Counted from the first letter of the stretch, positions 16,898 to 23,854 are shown. The stretch: DNA of 64,000 nucleotides from Bacteroidales bacterium UBA3843 (GCA_002392745.1 DGHR01000014.1:76050-140049); one strand, 5' to 3'. Notes: generated from the letters alone by a model not told the origin. Translations and numbers: made by a program.

Positions 16898-16928
16898 CAA
16901 AGGTACAATAATTTTTTGATATATGCAA
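16898..16928 (-). promoter_or_regulatory. Promoter of the accessory (defence-like) operon
   Basis: Minus strand: TTGCATATATC (TTG at 16926-16928), 20 nt, TACCTTTG at 16898-16905. The ATG of the DUF1016 gene lies about 88 bp downstream. Confidence 0.8.
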
Positions 16929-17233
16929 GATTTTTGTAAAATTACAAAAATAATCGTTTGAGCGTAGCGAAATAAGAAATGTATTTGCATTTAGGGATGG
17001 GATTTTCTGTTCGCCGGCGGGGTGGGGCATGGTGAATCATGCAAAGTGGCGAAAGAAAAGGATGCTCAATAGGTGGCGGTAAGTGCTTGCATAGGTAATG
17101 AGTCAAAAAATCACACACTTATCGCGCACTTATCGCGCACTTATCACGCACTAACGACGCACTAATTGTAGTAAAAAAATGGTAAAAAAACGGGTGAGGT
17201 GCAGCAGAAAGCACCATTCGTAGAAAAGTTGTG
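16929..17233. other. Non-coding stretch between two minus-strand promoters
   Basis: About 300 bp with no convincing gene. It holds a five-copy 11-bp repeat (17111-17165). The longest minus-strand frame from the upstream promoter that I could find is 32 codons (MVLSAAPHPF...), without family features. It may be a leader or a small RNA made from the promoter at 17234-17264. Confidence 0.5.
17111..17165. repeat. Five tandem 11-bp repeats
   Basis: Units on the plus strand: TCACACACTTA, TCGCGCACTTA (twice), TCACGCACTAA and CGACGCACTAA, without gaps. Eleven bp is about one helical turn, so each unit would present the same face. The array lies between two minus-strand promoters upstream of the accessory operon. 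Confidence 0.75.
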
Positions 17234-17264
17234 CAAAATTACCAAATTTTTATGACATATGCAA
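17234..17264 (-). promoter_or_regulatory. Second minus-strand promoter upstream of the accessory operon
   Basis: Minus strand: TTGCATATGTC (TTG at 17262-17264), 20 nt, TAATTTTG at 17234-17241. It is a perfect match to the local promoter form, but no gene follows for 420 bp. A transcript would cross the 11-bp array and the second promoter at 16898-16928. Confidence 0.7.
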
Positions 17265-17300
17265 GAGAGAGAGGGAATCAAAGGTGCTTTATTTATTGGT

Positions 17301-17335
17301 AAAGGTTAAAGGTTATAGGTTAAAGGTTATAGTTT
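17301..17335. repeat. Heptanucleotide repeat array A
   Basis: Five 7-bp units in direct tandem: AAAGGTT, AAAGGTT, ATAGGTT, AAAGGTT, ATAGTTT. Intergenic, downstream of the NUDIX gene. Confidence 0.7.
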
Positions 17336-17360
17336 AGAGGACGCTCGCGGGGCGAGCTAC

Positions 17361-17395
17361 AGTTTAGAGGTTAAAGGGGAAAGGTGAAAGGTGAA
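17361..17395. repeat. Heptanucleotide repeat array B
   Basis: Five 7-bp units: AGTTTAG, AGGTTAA, AGGGGAA, AGGTGAA, AGGTGAA. It is separated from array A by a short GC-rich segment (GACGCTCGCGGGGCGAGCT) that can fold back. Confidence 0.65.
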
Positions 17396-17418
17396 AGCGG
17401 CCCGCGAGGGTCGCTTTC
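17393..17418 (-). terminator. Hairpin, probable terminator of the NUDIX-end operon
   Basis: GAAAGCGGCCC and GGGTCGCTTTC pair (10 of 11 positions) around GCGA. On the minus strand it is followed by pyrimidine-rich sequence (CACCTTTCACCTTTCCCC), not by a pure T run. It lies 130 bp past the NUDIX stop. Confidence 0.5.
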
Positions 17419-17476
17419 CTATGTATAACCGCCCGCAAATCACCTATCATTAGGCCGTACTCAGTTAGGCGCAGAC

Positions 17477-17567
17477 GGTCGATGCGGAGGGGTGGCAGGT
17501 CTGATGCGGAGGTTTTTGCGGTCTTATGCGGAGGGGTTTTGCAGGTCTTATGCGGAGGGGTGTGTCA
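17477..17567. repeat. Four tandem 21-24-bp repeats at the 3' end of the NUDIX gene
   Basis: Units start at 17477, 17498, 17520 and 17544 and share GGTC..ATGCGGAGG. The last unit holds the final codons of the NUDIX gene (DLTHPSA and the stop). The others are copies of that gene end lying downstream of it, each drifting in its 3' part. Confidence 0.7.
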
Positions 17568-17979
17568 GGTCACGGATGATGGCTTCGTCGGCAGGGAGCC
17601 ACCGGACGGAACCGAGGTCTTGCGGTGCCAGCCATTGGGCGGCTTCGTGTTCCAACAGTTGCATATGTGGGTCGGCAAGCGCGCAACGGTAACAATGCAT
17701 CGTCAGGTGGAACTGCGGGTAGTCATAATCAATAGTCCTGAGCCGTTCGCCCACCCGGATAGCAGCGTCCAGTTCTTCGTGAATCTCGCGTCGCAGTGCC
17801 TCTTCGGGCGTTTCTCCGGCCTCTATCTTCCCTCCCGGGAACTCCCACCAGTCTTTCCATTCGCCATAGCCTCGTTGGGTGGCGAAAATCCGTCCTTCGG
17901 CATCGAAGATAACAGCCGCCACCACCTCAATCGTTCGCATCGGTATATTCGTGTCAGTAGTCATATGTTTTCTCATCAC
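17548..17979 (-). CDS. NUDIX hydrolase, MutT-like
   Basis: 143 aa. The Nudix box is present: GGKIEAGETPEEALRREIHEEL, the form G-x5-E-x7-REUxEE, with D instead of the final G. The upstream strand (VVAAVIFDAEGRIFATQRGYGEWKDWWEFPGG) and the short C-terminal domain resemble MutT/CTP-pyrophosphohydrolase, so hydrolysis of 8-oxo-dGTP or a related nucleotide is likely. Alternative starts exist at 17976 and a few codons further in. It is the last gene of the long minus-strand series, 27 bp after the MBL hydrolase gene. Its 3' end has been tandemly duplicated (17477-17567). Confidence 0.88.
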   Translation of the reverse strand: MMRKHMTTDTNIPMRTIEVVAAVIFDAEGRIFATQRGYGEWKDWWEFPGGKIEAGETPEEALRREIHEELDAAIRVGERLRTIDYDYPQFHLTMHCYRCALADPHMQLLEHEAAQWLAPQDLGSVRWLPADEAIIRDLTHPSA

Positions 17980-18006
17980 AATGCCTCCCGGACGGAGGCG
18001 GGTTTT

Positions 18007-19149
18007 CTACCATCGGATGACCGTGCCGATAGGTCGGTCGAGCAGCGTCAGCCGGTCTCTGGCGGCAATAGACTGCGCCACGGAGTCGGGTTCCGTCCAT
18101 GCGTGCGGCGCCAGTGAGAACTTGTCATGATGCACCGTGATATACTGTTTCGCCTGCAGGTCCAGCATAGCCTGCTCCAAGTCCTCCGGCAGCATATGGA
18201 TATACGCCCAGTTGGTGTTGTATTGGCCGTTCTCCATGACCGCCAAGTCTATCTCACCGTAGGTGTCATGAATACGCCGGAAGCGGTCGTCGTAGCCTCC
18301 GTCACCGCCTATATACACCTTCTTGCCATTGCAATCGAGCAGAAACGATGCCCAGAGAGTCCGGTTGGCTCCGCCCAACAGCCGGTTGGAGAAATGGCGG
18401 GTAGGGAGGCAGGTGATTGGTGATTGGTGATTGGTGATTGATGATTGGTGATTGGTGAAGGGGGATTGGTCGAACCAGTCCATTTCGGTGATGATGTCGG
18501 GTGCATAGCCCCAATACCGCAGATAATCCGCTATTCCGAGCGGGCAGACAACCTGTTTGACCTTGCCGCGCAGGTCCCGCAGCGTAGCATAATCCAGATG
18601 GTCCCAATGCTCGTGCGTAATCACCAGCAAATCAATCTCAGGCATCATCTCCGGCGTGTAGTACTCCGTGCCGGGAAAAGGCTTCATCATCAGCGATGCA
18701 GGGAACTCCATGCGTAGCACAGGGTCCACGAGTACCGTTTGTCCGCCGAGCGTGAAGAGATACGACGAATGGCCGAACCAGATGAACAAATCGTTGACCG
18801 GACCGGCATCGGCGGACAGAATGCTGTCGCGATAGGACTGCACGACCTGTCGGATGTCCGTCCGGACAATCGGAACGGGTGTTTTCGGGACGCGTTGGTT
18901 GGTCCTGTCCGTGAGAAACCGCCACATCGCCGCTGCTCCGGACGAGCGTTCGCCGGTGAACTGCGGAGTAGGGTGCTCGTTGCGGAACTGTCCGTCGCGG
19001 TAGTTAGGGCTATGGAACCGCTCGGAGTGGTAATGGCCGAGCGCATGCGGTCCGAAAGCAGGGTGGAAGCGGAAGAGAAGCCACAGCGCCAGCCCGCAGA
19101 CCAACAGCAGGGAGAGGAGGATAAGAACTATGTGCATGCTTCTTCTCAC
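18007..19149 (-). CDS. MBL-fold hydrolase (NAPE-PLD/UlaG-like) with heptamer-encoded insert
   Basis: 380 aa. An N-terminal membrane anchor (about 5-27) is followed by the metallo-beta-lactamase fold: LFIWFGHSSYLFTLGGQTVLVDP, ITHEHWDHLDYATL (HxHxDH), LPTRHFSNR, YIGGDGGYDDRF and TVHHDKFSLAPH. It resembles the NAPE-PLD/RomA-type lipid or metal-dependent hydrolases of bacteria, which are membrane-associated; the substrate is unknown. Residues about 231-246 (SPFTNHQSSITNHQSPIT) are encoded by a 7-bp tandem repeat, and this loop is absent from the family as I know it. A change of one repeat unit would shift the frame. It overlaps gldB by 4 bp. Confidence 0.85.
   Translation of the reverse strand: MRRSMHIVLILLSLLLVCGLALWLLFRFHPAFGPHALGHYHSERFHSPNYRDGQFRNEHPTPQFTGERSSGAAAMWRFLTDRTNQRVPKTPVPIVRTDIRQVVQSYRDSILSADAGPVNDLFIWFGHSSYLFTLGGQTVLVDPVLRMEFPASLMMKPFPGTEYYTPEMMPEIDLLVITHEHWDHLDYATLRDLRGKVKQVVCPLGIADYLRYWGYAPDIITEMDWFDQSPFTNHQSSITNHQSPITCLPTRHFSNRLLGGANRTLWASFLLDCNGKKVYIGGDGGYDDRFRRIHDTYGEIDLAVMENGQYNTNWAYIHMLPEDLEQAMLDLQAKQYITVHHDKFSLAPHAWTEPDSVAQSIAARDRLTLLDRPIGTVIRW
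18412..18458. repeat. Heptanucleotide repeat inside the MBL hydrolase gene
   Basis: Plus strand: GGTGATT four times from 18412, one variant GATGATT, GGTGATT again, then a partial unit. Seven is not a multiple of three, so gain or loss of one unit shifts the reading frame; the other two frames through the array are also open over the repeat. Confidence 0.85.
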
Positions 19150-20186
19150 GGCTTGTAATAACTCTCCTCCAGTATCTTCTGCGCGTCCGGTTCCGCCATC
19201 AGTTGCTGAAGCGTAACGGCCTCGTTATGCTCCATATAACTCTCCGCAATGCGCCATCCCAGCCATATCCCTACTCGGCCGGGCGAGTCCTGGGAAATCT
19301 CGGCGGTGAAGGGACCGTCGTTCAGATAACTGGTCAGCACGACACTCTCGGTCTTGAAGAGGTCCCTTTTGTCCATTACAAGGTGCCAAATAGCCTCCTC
19401 GTTGCGTTCGCACCACTCCCACTGCTCCTTGGTCCAGCCCATGATCTCAAAGCCCTCCAGCGTGTCAAAAATCTGCGCTGTCAGGAACATGATTTTGCCG
19501 CGATAGATCATCTGCTCCAGCAATCGGCTCTGGGTGGACGTATAGGGCAGGGTGCGGAACAGCCAGGCGCTGACTATATCCACGGGAATACACTCCGGAC
19601 GCATGGTCTGCTTCTGGTATTCATACACCACGCGGTTGTAATACTCATAGTCGCTGCCCAGGTACATGTCCGCTCCCACACCGATGATATCCTCGTTGAA
19701 ATAGACAGGGGCGTTGAAGCCCGAGATGAAGAGATAGAGGGTAGGGATGTCCGTCTCCGGATACAAGTATTTAATCCTCGTAAAGGCTTGATTGACAGAC
19801 TCTTGCAAGTCGCTGATGTCTGCAAACATCTCCTGTTCGCGTTGGTTGGTCCGGCGGAAACCATACGTGGTGTCGTTCAGAAACTGCGGCAACGCCTGCT
19901 CCAAAAACGCCGTGTCGGCAGTAGGAATACCGAGTATATCCTCCACCCACATGGGCATGAAGAGCGGGAACTCGTCGTAGAGGACACGTATATCCTGCGC
20001 CACGGTGGAGTCGTGGACGTTCAGCAGCGCATTGTCAAAACGCACTATCTCGACCTGCTGCGGCGCCATATCGCTCGGGAAATAGGTCCGCCCGCGATGG
20101 CACGAGGACATAGCGAGGAGAAGGAATAAGGCATAGAGAATAACGAAACGGTTGTGCCCTGTGCGGGCTGAGAATATCTTTTTCAT
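19146..20186 (-). CDS. gldB: Gliding motility / type IX secretion lipoprotein GldB
   Basis: 346 aa. The signal peptide has a lipobox (LLLAMSSC, Cys29), so it is a lipoprotein. The sequence follows GldB: VEIVRFDNALLNVHDSTVAQDIRVLYDEFPLFMPMWVEDILG, LYLFISGFNAPVYFNEDIIGVGADMYLGSDYEYY, PVDIVSAWLFRTLP and GWTKEQWEWCERNEEAIWHLVMDKRDLF. The family is needed for gliding in Flavobacterium and is kept in non-gliding Bacteroidales. The gene sits between an ABC ATPase gene and the MBL hydrolase gene. A 36-bp tandem duplication (20172-20243) covers its first codons. The true start is the ATG at 20184-20186; the duplicate start at 20222-20220 reads ATG AAA TAG. Confidence 0.88.
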   Translation of the reverse strand: MKKIFSARTGHNRFVILYALFLLLAMSSCHRGRTYFPSDMAPQQVEIVRFDNALLNVHDSTVAQDIRVLYDEFPLFMPMWVEDILGIPTADTAFLEQALPQFLNDTTYGFRRTNQREQEMFADISDLQESVNQAFTRIKYLYPETDIPTLYLFISGFNAPVYFNEDIIGVGADMYLGSDYEYYNRVVYEYQKQTMRPECIPVDIVSAWLFRTLPYTSTQSRLLEQMIYRGKIMFLTAQIFDTLEGFEIMGWTKEQWEWCERNEEAIWHLVMDKRDLFKTESVVLTSYLNDGPFTAEISQDSPGRVGIWLGWRIAESYMEHNEAVTLQQLMAEPDAQKILEESYYKP

Positions 20187-20243
20187 CTGTGTTACCTATT
20201 GGGCTATGAATATCTATTTCATCTGTGTTGCCTATTGGGCTAT
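20172..20243. repeat. 36-bp tandem duplication at the gldB start
   Basis: 20172-20207 and 20208-20243 are identical except for two bases. The copy nearer gldB holds its start codon and first codons; the other holds the end of the ABC ATPase gene and a dead start (ATG AAA TAG, minus strand). Confidence 0.85.
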
Positions 20244-20885
20244 CACACCGTCTTTGATTTCGATGATGCGGTCGGCAATGCCGGCGAGTTCCTTGTCGTG
20301 CGTCACCAGCAGAATGGTCTGGCCGTACTCCTTGCGCAGGTGCAGCAATAGTTCGCTCAGCTCCTTTTTGTTCTTCTCGTCCAGACTGCCTGTCGGTTCG
20401 TCCGCCAGGATAATATCCGGCTTCATCATCAGCGCGCGCGCTGCGGCAACACGCTGTTTCTCGCCTCCGGATAGTTCGTTGGGCTTGTGGTTCATGCGGT
20501 CCGCGAGTCCCAAGTCTGCAAGCAGTTTCTGCGCACGGGGCTTGTATTCCTTTTCACTCTCGTGGGCAATCATCGCAGGGATACAGACGTTCTCCAGCGC
20601 CGTGAACTCCGGCAAGAGCTGGTGGAACTGGAAGATAAAACCGATATGATGGTTTCGGAAAGCCGCTAACCGGCTGTCATTCAGCGCAAAAACATCCTGC
20701 CCGTCAATCAGGACGTTTCCTTTCGTCGGGCGGTCCAGCGTGCCGATAATCTGAAGCAGAGTGGTCTTGCCCGCACCGGATTTGCCGATGATAGCCACTA
20801 TCTCACCTTGGTTGACAGTGAGGTTGACGCCCTTCAGCACCTGCAGCGAACCGAAGGATTTGCAGATATTTTGTACTTGTATCAT
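20232..20885 (-). CDS. LolD-like ABC transporter ATPase
   Basis: 217 aa. Walker A GKSGAGKTT at 34-42, Q-loop FIFQFHQLLPEFTALENV, signature ELSGGEKQRVAAARAL, Walker B IILADEPTGSLD and H-loop LVTHDKELAG are all intact. The QLLPEFTALENV and DEPTGSLD forms are those of the LolD/MacB class, which drive lipoprotein sorting or substrate extrusion together with FtsX-like permeases. No permease is next to it, so the partner is encoded elsewhere. LolD is likely but not certain. It overlaps tsaE by 4 bp. Confidence 0.88.
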   Translation of the reverse strand: MIQVQNICKSFGSLQVLKGVNLTVNQGEIVAIIGKSGAGKTTLLQIIGTLDRPTKGNVLIDGQDVFALNDSRLAAFRNHHIGFIFQFHQLLPEFTALENVCIPAMIAHESEKEYKPRAQKLLADLGLADRMNHKPNELSGGEKQRVAAARALMMKPDIILADEPTGSLDEKNKKELSELLLHLRKEYGQTILLVTHDKELAGIADRIIEIKDGVIAQ

Positions 20886-21391
20886 TGTTTCACGTTTTTA
20901 ATCACCAATGTTCTGTCGCCGTTCTCCTGCGGAGTGATTTGGATATAGACGGTGTCGTCCGGCAGCAGCGGCTCAATCAGTTCGGGCCACTCAATGAAAC
21001 AGTAGTTGCCGGAATAGAGATAGTCCTCGGCTCCGAAATCGATAGCCTCGCGGATGTCCTTGAGCCGATAGCAGTCGAAATGATAGACCTCGCCCCGGTA
21101 GGGTTGTTCCACGTCGTACACATTGACGATGGCGAAAGTGGGAGAGTTGACGACATCGACGGTGCCCATCGCCTCGCAGAGCGATTTGATGAAAGTGGTC
21201 TTGCCGGCACCCATCTGTCCGTCGAAAGCAAAGACCCGGTGCGGCTCGCACTCCTTCAGAATCTCCAGCGGACTTACTTCTTCCCCCCGCTCGTTGAGAA
21301 GAAGGAGTGATGGCTGACTTTCGGTGTCCTCCGCTTTTTGACTTTCGACTTTCGCCTTTTGACTCTTGATTTTTATCGTATAAATACTCAT
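20882..21391 (-). CDS. tsaE: tRNA threonylcarbamoyladenosine biosynthesis ATPase TsaE
   Basis: 169 aa. TsaE motifs: FDGQMGAGKTTFIKSLCEAMG (Walker A), VVNSPTFAIVNVY, YHFDCYRLKDIREAIDFGAEDYLYSGNYCFIEWPE (Walker B-like). TsaE is the ATPase of the TsaBDE complex that makes t6A37 in ANN-decoding tRNAs. The first 30 residues (KIKSQKAKVESQKAEDTESQP) have replaced the normal N-terminal helix-strand with a low-complexity segment encoded by a heptamer array (21332-21373). The catalytic part is intact. It overlaps the ABC ATPase gene by 4 bp and follows uvrC by 22 bp. Confidence 0.92.
   Translation of the reverse strand: MSIYTIKIKSQKAKVESQKAEDTESQPSLLLLNERGEEVSPLEILKECEPHRVFAFDGQMGAGKTTFIKSLCEAMGTVDVVNSPTFAIVNVYDVEQPYRGEVYHFDCYRLKDIREAIDFGAEDYLYSGNYCFIEWPELIEPLLPDDTVYIQITPQENGDRTLVIKNVKQ
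21332..21373. repeat. Heptanucleotide repeat inside tsaE
   Basis: Six 7-bp units on the plus strand: GCTTTTT, GACTTTC, GACTTTC, GCCTTTT, GACTCTT, GATTTTT. They encode codons 7-20 of TsaE, ahead of the ATPase domain. Confidence 0.75.
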
Positions 21392-21413
21392 GGTCGTGAA
21401 AAATATTTGATTC

Positions 21414-23234
21414 TCAGAGGGTTATTTTGGTCTGAAAATACTCGTAAAGTGCTGAGCCTCTGGCATTTCCGAGCAAATCAATCCATTCTTGTTTTTCAGC
21501 CAAACTAGCGCGCTTGACGGAACCGAAATGTTGTAGTATTTTTTGCTTGGTAGCAGGCCCAACTCCCTGAATATCATCGAGTTGACTATGAATTTGGGCC
21601 TTGCTGCGCTTCTTTTTATGGAAGGTAATGGCAAATCTGTGCACCTCGTCCTGGATATTGGTCAGCAATCGGAACACTTCGCTCGTGACGGGCATGCTAA
21701 TCTCCGCCGGCGGAAAACCATAGAGGAGTGTCTGGGTGCGGTGTTTGTCGTTTTTCTTCAGTCCGGCAATCGGGATGGATAGTCCGAGTTGGTCCTCGAC
21801 GGCCTCGCGTATGGCGTGCATCTGACCGATACCTCCATCGGCGATGATGAGGTCCGGCATCTGGCCTCCTTCGTCCATGAGCCGTTGGTAACGCCGCCGC
21901 ACCACCTCGCGCATCGAGGCGTAGTCGTCCGCGCCGTCCACCGTCTTGATCTCAAAGCGTTTGTAATCGCTCTTGCTCGGCCGCGCCATGCGATAGACCA
22001 CGCAACCGGCTACTGCATTCGTGCCCTGGATATTCGAGTTGTCGAAGCAGTCAATCCATCGGGGCAGGGTAGGCAGGCCCATCATCTGCTGCAACTCCGT
22101 CAGTATGCGTACGCCGCGCTGCTCCGGATTGAGTTTGTCGTCCTGTTTGAGCCGGTCCATCTTGTATTGGCGGACATTCTGCATCGCCAGGTCCAGCAGC
22201 TTCTTTTTGTCTCCGCTCAGGGCGATATGCATATGCAGCGAATCATCAAAAACATCCGGTATGAACGGCACAATCACCTCTTTGGTCCGGCTGCCCAGAC
22301 GCTCGCGGAGTTCCATCATACCCAGCGCCAGAATCTCCTCTTTCTCTTCGTCCATCTTGCGCTTGTATTCAATCGTTTGGCCTTGTACAATACTGCCGTT
22401 ATGCACATGCAGCATGGAGATATAGACGCGGTCGTCCTGTTGGTCATAGCCGAATACGTCCGTATCGCCGGCATGGGAATTGGTGATGATGGTCTTGCTC
22501 CGGAACTGCTCCAGCAACTCTATCTTGCGTTTGATGGCTGCGGCTTCTTCATACCGCATCTCTTCGGCATATTGCATCATCTCCTTCTCCAGCTGAACGC
22601 TGATATCGTGCGCATCACCCTTGATAATCCGGCGCGCCTGATCTATCCATTCCCGGTATTGCTCGCTGCCCGGTTTGTTCTCGCAAATACCGCAGCAGTT
22701 ATGCAAATGGTATTTCAGGCATACGCGAATCTTTTTTTTCTCGATGGAATCGCGGGTTAACGGGATATTGCACGTACGGATAGGGAAGAGTTTGTGGATG
22801 AGTTCCAATACCAGGTCCACGGTATATCCGAAACTGTATGGTCCGTAGTATTCCGCTTTTCCCTTCTGGATATTGCGTGTTTTGAATATACGGGGAAATT
22901 CCTCGCGCGTAATACAGATGCTCGGATATGATTTTCCGTCCTTGAGCAGTATATTATAGTGCGGTTGATACTGTTTGATGAGGTTGTTTTCGAGCAGGAA
23001 AGCGTCTTGTTCGGAATCGACCACCACATACCGTATGTCTGCTATATGGCTTACCAGTTGGCGTGTCTTGCTGGACTGGTGCTCTTTGTTGAAATAGCTA
23101 TTGACACGCCGGTGCAGATTCTTGGCTTTCCCCACATAGATAATCTGACCGTCGCGGTTGAAATACTGGTACACGCCCGGGTTTTCGGGTATGCGTTTCA
23201 ACAGCAGTGCAATATGTTCGTCGGTTTTACTCAT
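21414..23234 (-). CDS. uvrC: Excinuclease ABC subunit C
   Basis: 606 aa, the normal length. N-terminal GIY-YIG nuclease (PGVYQYFNRDGQIIYVGKAKNLHRRVNSYF), UVR domain (EKEMMQYAEEMRYEEAAAIKRKIELLEQF, binding UvrB), the RNase-H-like nuclease (IDCFDNSNIQGTNAVAGCVVYRMARP and LIIADGGIGQM) and C-terminal HhH (LDDIQGVGPATKQKILQHFGSVKRAS). It makes the dual incisions in nucleotide excision repair. It overlaps apt by 8 bp, within the long minus-strand series. Confidence 0.97.
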   Translation of the reverse strand: MSKTDEHIALLLKRIPENPGVYQYFNRDGQIIYVGKAKNLHRRVNSYFNKEHQSSKTRQLVSHIADIRYVVVDSEQDAFLLENNLIKQYQPHYNILLKDGKSYPSICITREEFPRIFKTRNIQKGKAEYYGPYSFGYTVDLVLELIHKLFPIRTCNIPLTRDSIEKKKIRVCLKYHLHNCCGICENKPGSEQYREWIDQARRIIKGDAHDISVQLEKEMMQYAEEMRYEEAAAIKRKIELLEQFRSKTIITNSHAGDTDVFGYDQQDDRVYISMLHVHNGSIVQGQTIEYKRKMDEEKEEILALGMMELRERLGSRTKEVIVPFIPDVFDDSLHMHIALSGDKKKLLDLAMQNVRQYKMDRLKQDDKLNPEQRGVRILTELQQMMGLPTLPRWIDCFDNSNIQGTNAVAGCVVYRMARPSKSDYKRFEIKTVDGADDYASMREVVRRRYQRLMDEGGQMPDLIIADGGIGQMHAIREAVEDQLGLSIPIAGLKKNDKHRTQTLLYGFPPAEISMPVTSEVFRLLTNIQDEVHRFAITFHKKKRSKAQIHSQLDDIQGVGPATKQKILQHFGSVKRASLAEKQEWIDLLGNARGSALYEYFQTKITL

Positions 23235-23766
23235 TCACTTCGATACCGAAGAGGCAGTCCACATCCACCCCTCTGTCGGCCAGGTATTTCTTTCCGTTCA
23301 GTCCCTCCAGTTCGATTAGACAGTTGGCATAGATTTTCTTCACTCCTGCCTTACGGACCAGTTCGACAGCCGCCATCAGCGAACCGCCGGTAGCCAGGAT
23401 ATCATCGTGGATGAGCACGACGTCGTTTTCGTTCAACGCGCCCTTGTGCATCTCGATAGAGTCAGTGCCATACTCTTTGGTATACTCCACCTTGATTTTC
23501 TCTCCCGGCAGTTTGCCCGGTTTGCGGATGGGCACAAATCCTGCGCCAATCTCCATGGCTACAGCCGGCGCTATGATAAATCCTCTGGACTCAATACCCA
23601 CTACCTGGGTTATACCGAGTCCTTTATAGCGCTTGACCATTTCGTCTCTCATCCAGCGCAGACAATCCGGCTTGGACAAAGCGGTGGTAATGTCCTTGAA
23701 CTGAATACCCTTGATAGGATAGTCGGGCACATTACGGATGCTTCTTTTTACTTCTTCAGCAGTCAT
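23227..23766 (-). CDS. apt: Adenine phosphoribosyltransferase
   Basis: 179 aa. The family signature is complete: IPDYPIKGIQFKDITT-like start, VGIESRGFIIAPAVAMEIGAGFVPIRKPGKLPGEKIKVEYTKEYG (flexible loop) and the PRPP site VVLIHDDILATGGSLMAAVELV. It salvages adenine to AMP. It overlaps uvrC by 8 bp; the 88-bp gap to mnmG holds parS and a 20-bp palindrome. Confidence 0.97.
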   Translation of the reverse strand: MTAEEVKRSIRNVPDYPIKGIQFKDITTALSKPDCLRWMRDEMVKRYKGLGITQVVGIESRGFIIAPAVAMEIGAGFVPIRKPGKLPGEKIKVEYTKEYGTDSIEMHKGALNENDVVLIHDDILATGGSLMAAVELVRKAGVKKIYANCLIELEGLNGKKYLADRGVDVDCLFGIEVNE

Positions 23767-23800
23767 AATAGAATGTATTATAATAGTTTTCTGTGATTAG

Positions 23801-23816
23801 TGTTCCACGTGAAACA
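23801..23816. promoter_or_regulatory. parS centromere-like site (ParB binding site)
   Basis: TGTTCCACGTGAAACA fits the chromosomal parS consensus (TGTTNCACGTGAAACA) at every defined position. It lies between apt and mnmG, the gidA region that is origin-proximal in many bacteria. ParB/Spo0J would nucleate here. I saw no second full copy in the window. Confidence 0.8.
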
Positions 23817-23823
23817 TTTAATT

Positions 23824-23843
23824 TAGTTTACATATGTAAACTA
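23824..23843. promoter_or_regulatory. 20-bp perfect palindrome beside parS
   Basis: TAGTTTACATATGTAAACTA equals its reverse complement. It starts 7 bp after parS and ends 11 bp before the mnmG stop. It may be a protein site or a weak transcription-stop hairpin; no T run follows on either strand. Confidence 0.55.
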
Positions 23844-23854
23844 TTTCTGTATTT

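Noticed and set aside
17111..17165. Short CRISPR-like array
   Set aside because: Units are 11 bp without spacers and no cas gene is near; a simple tandem repeat.
20881..20900. Second parS (TGTTTCACGT...)
   Set aside because: Only one half of the site matches; the other half is TTTTTAAT.
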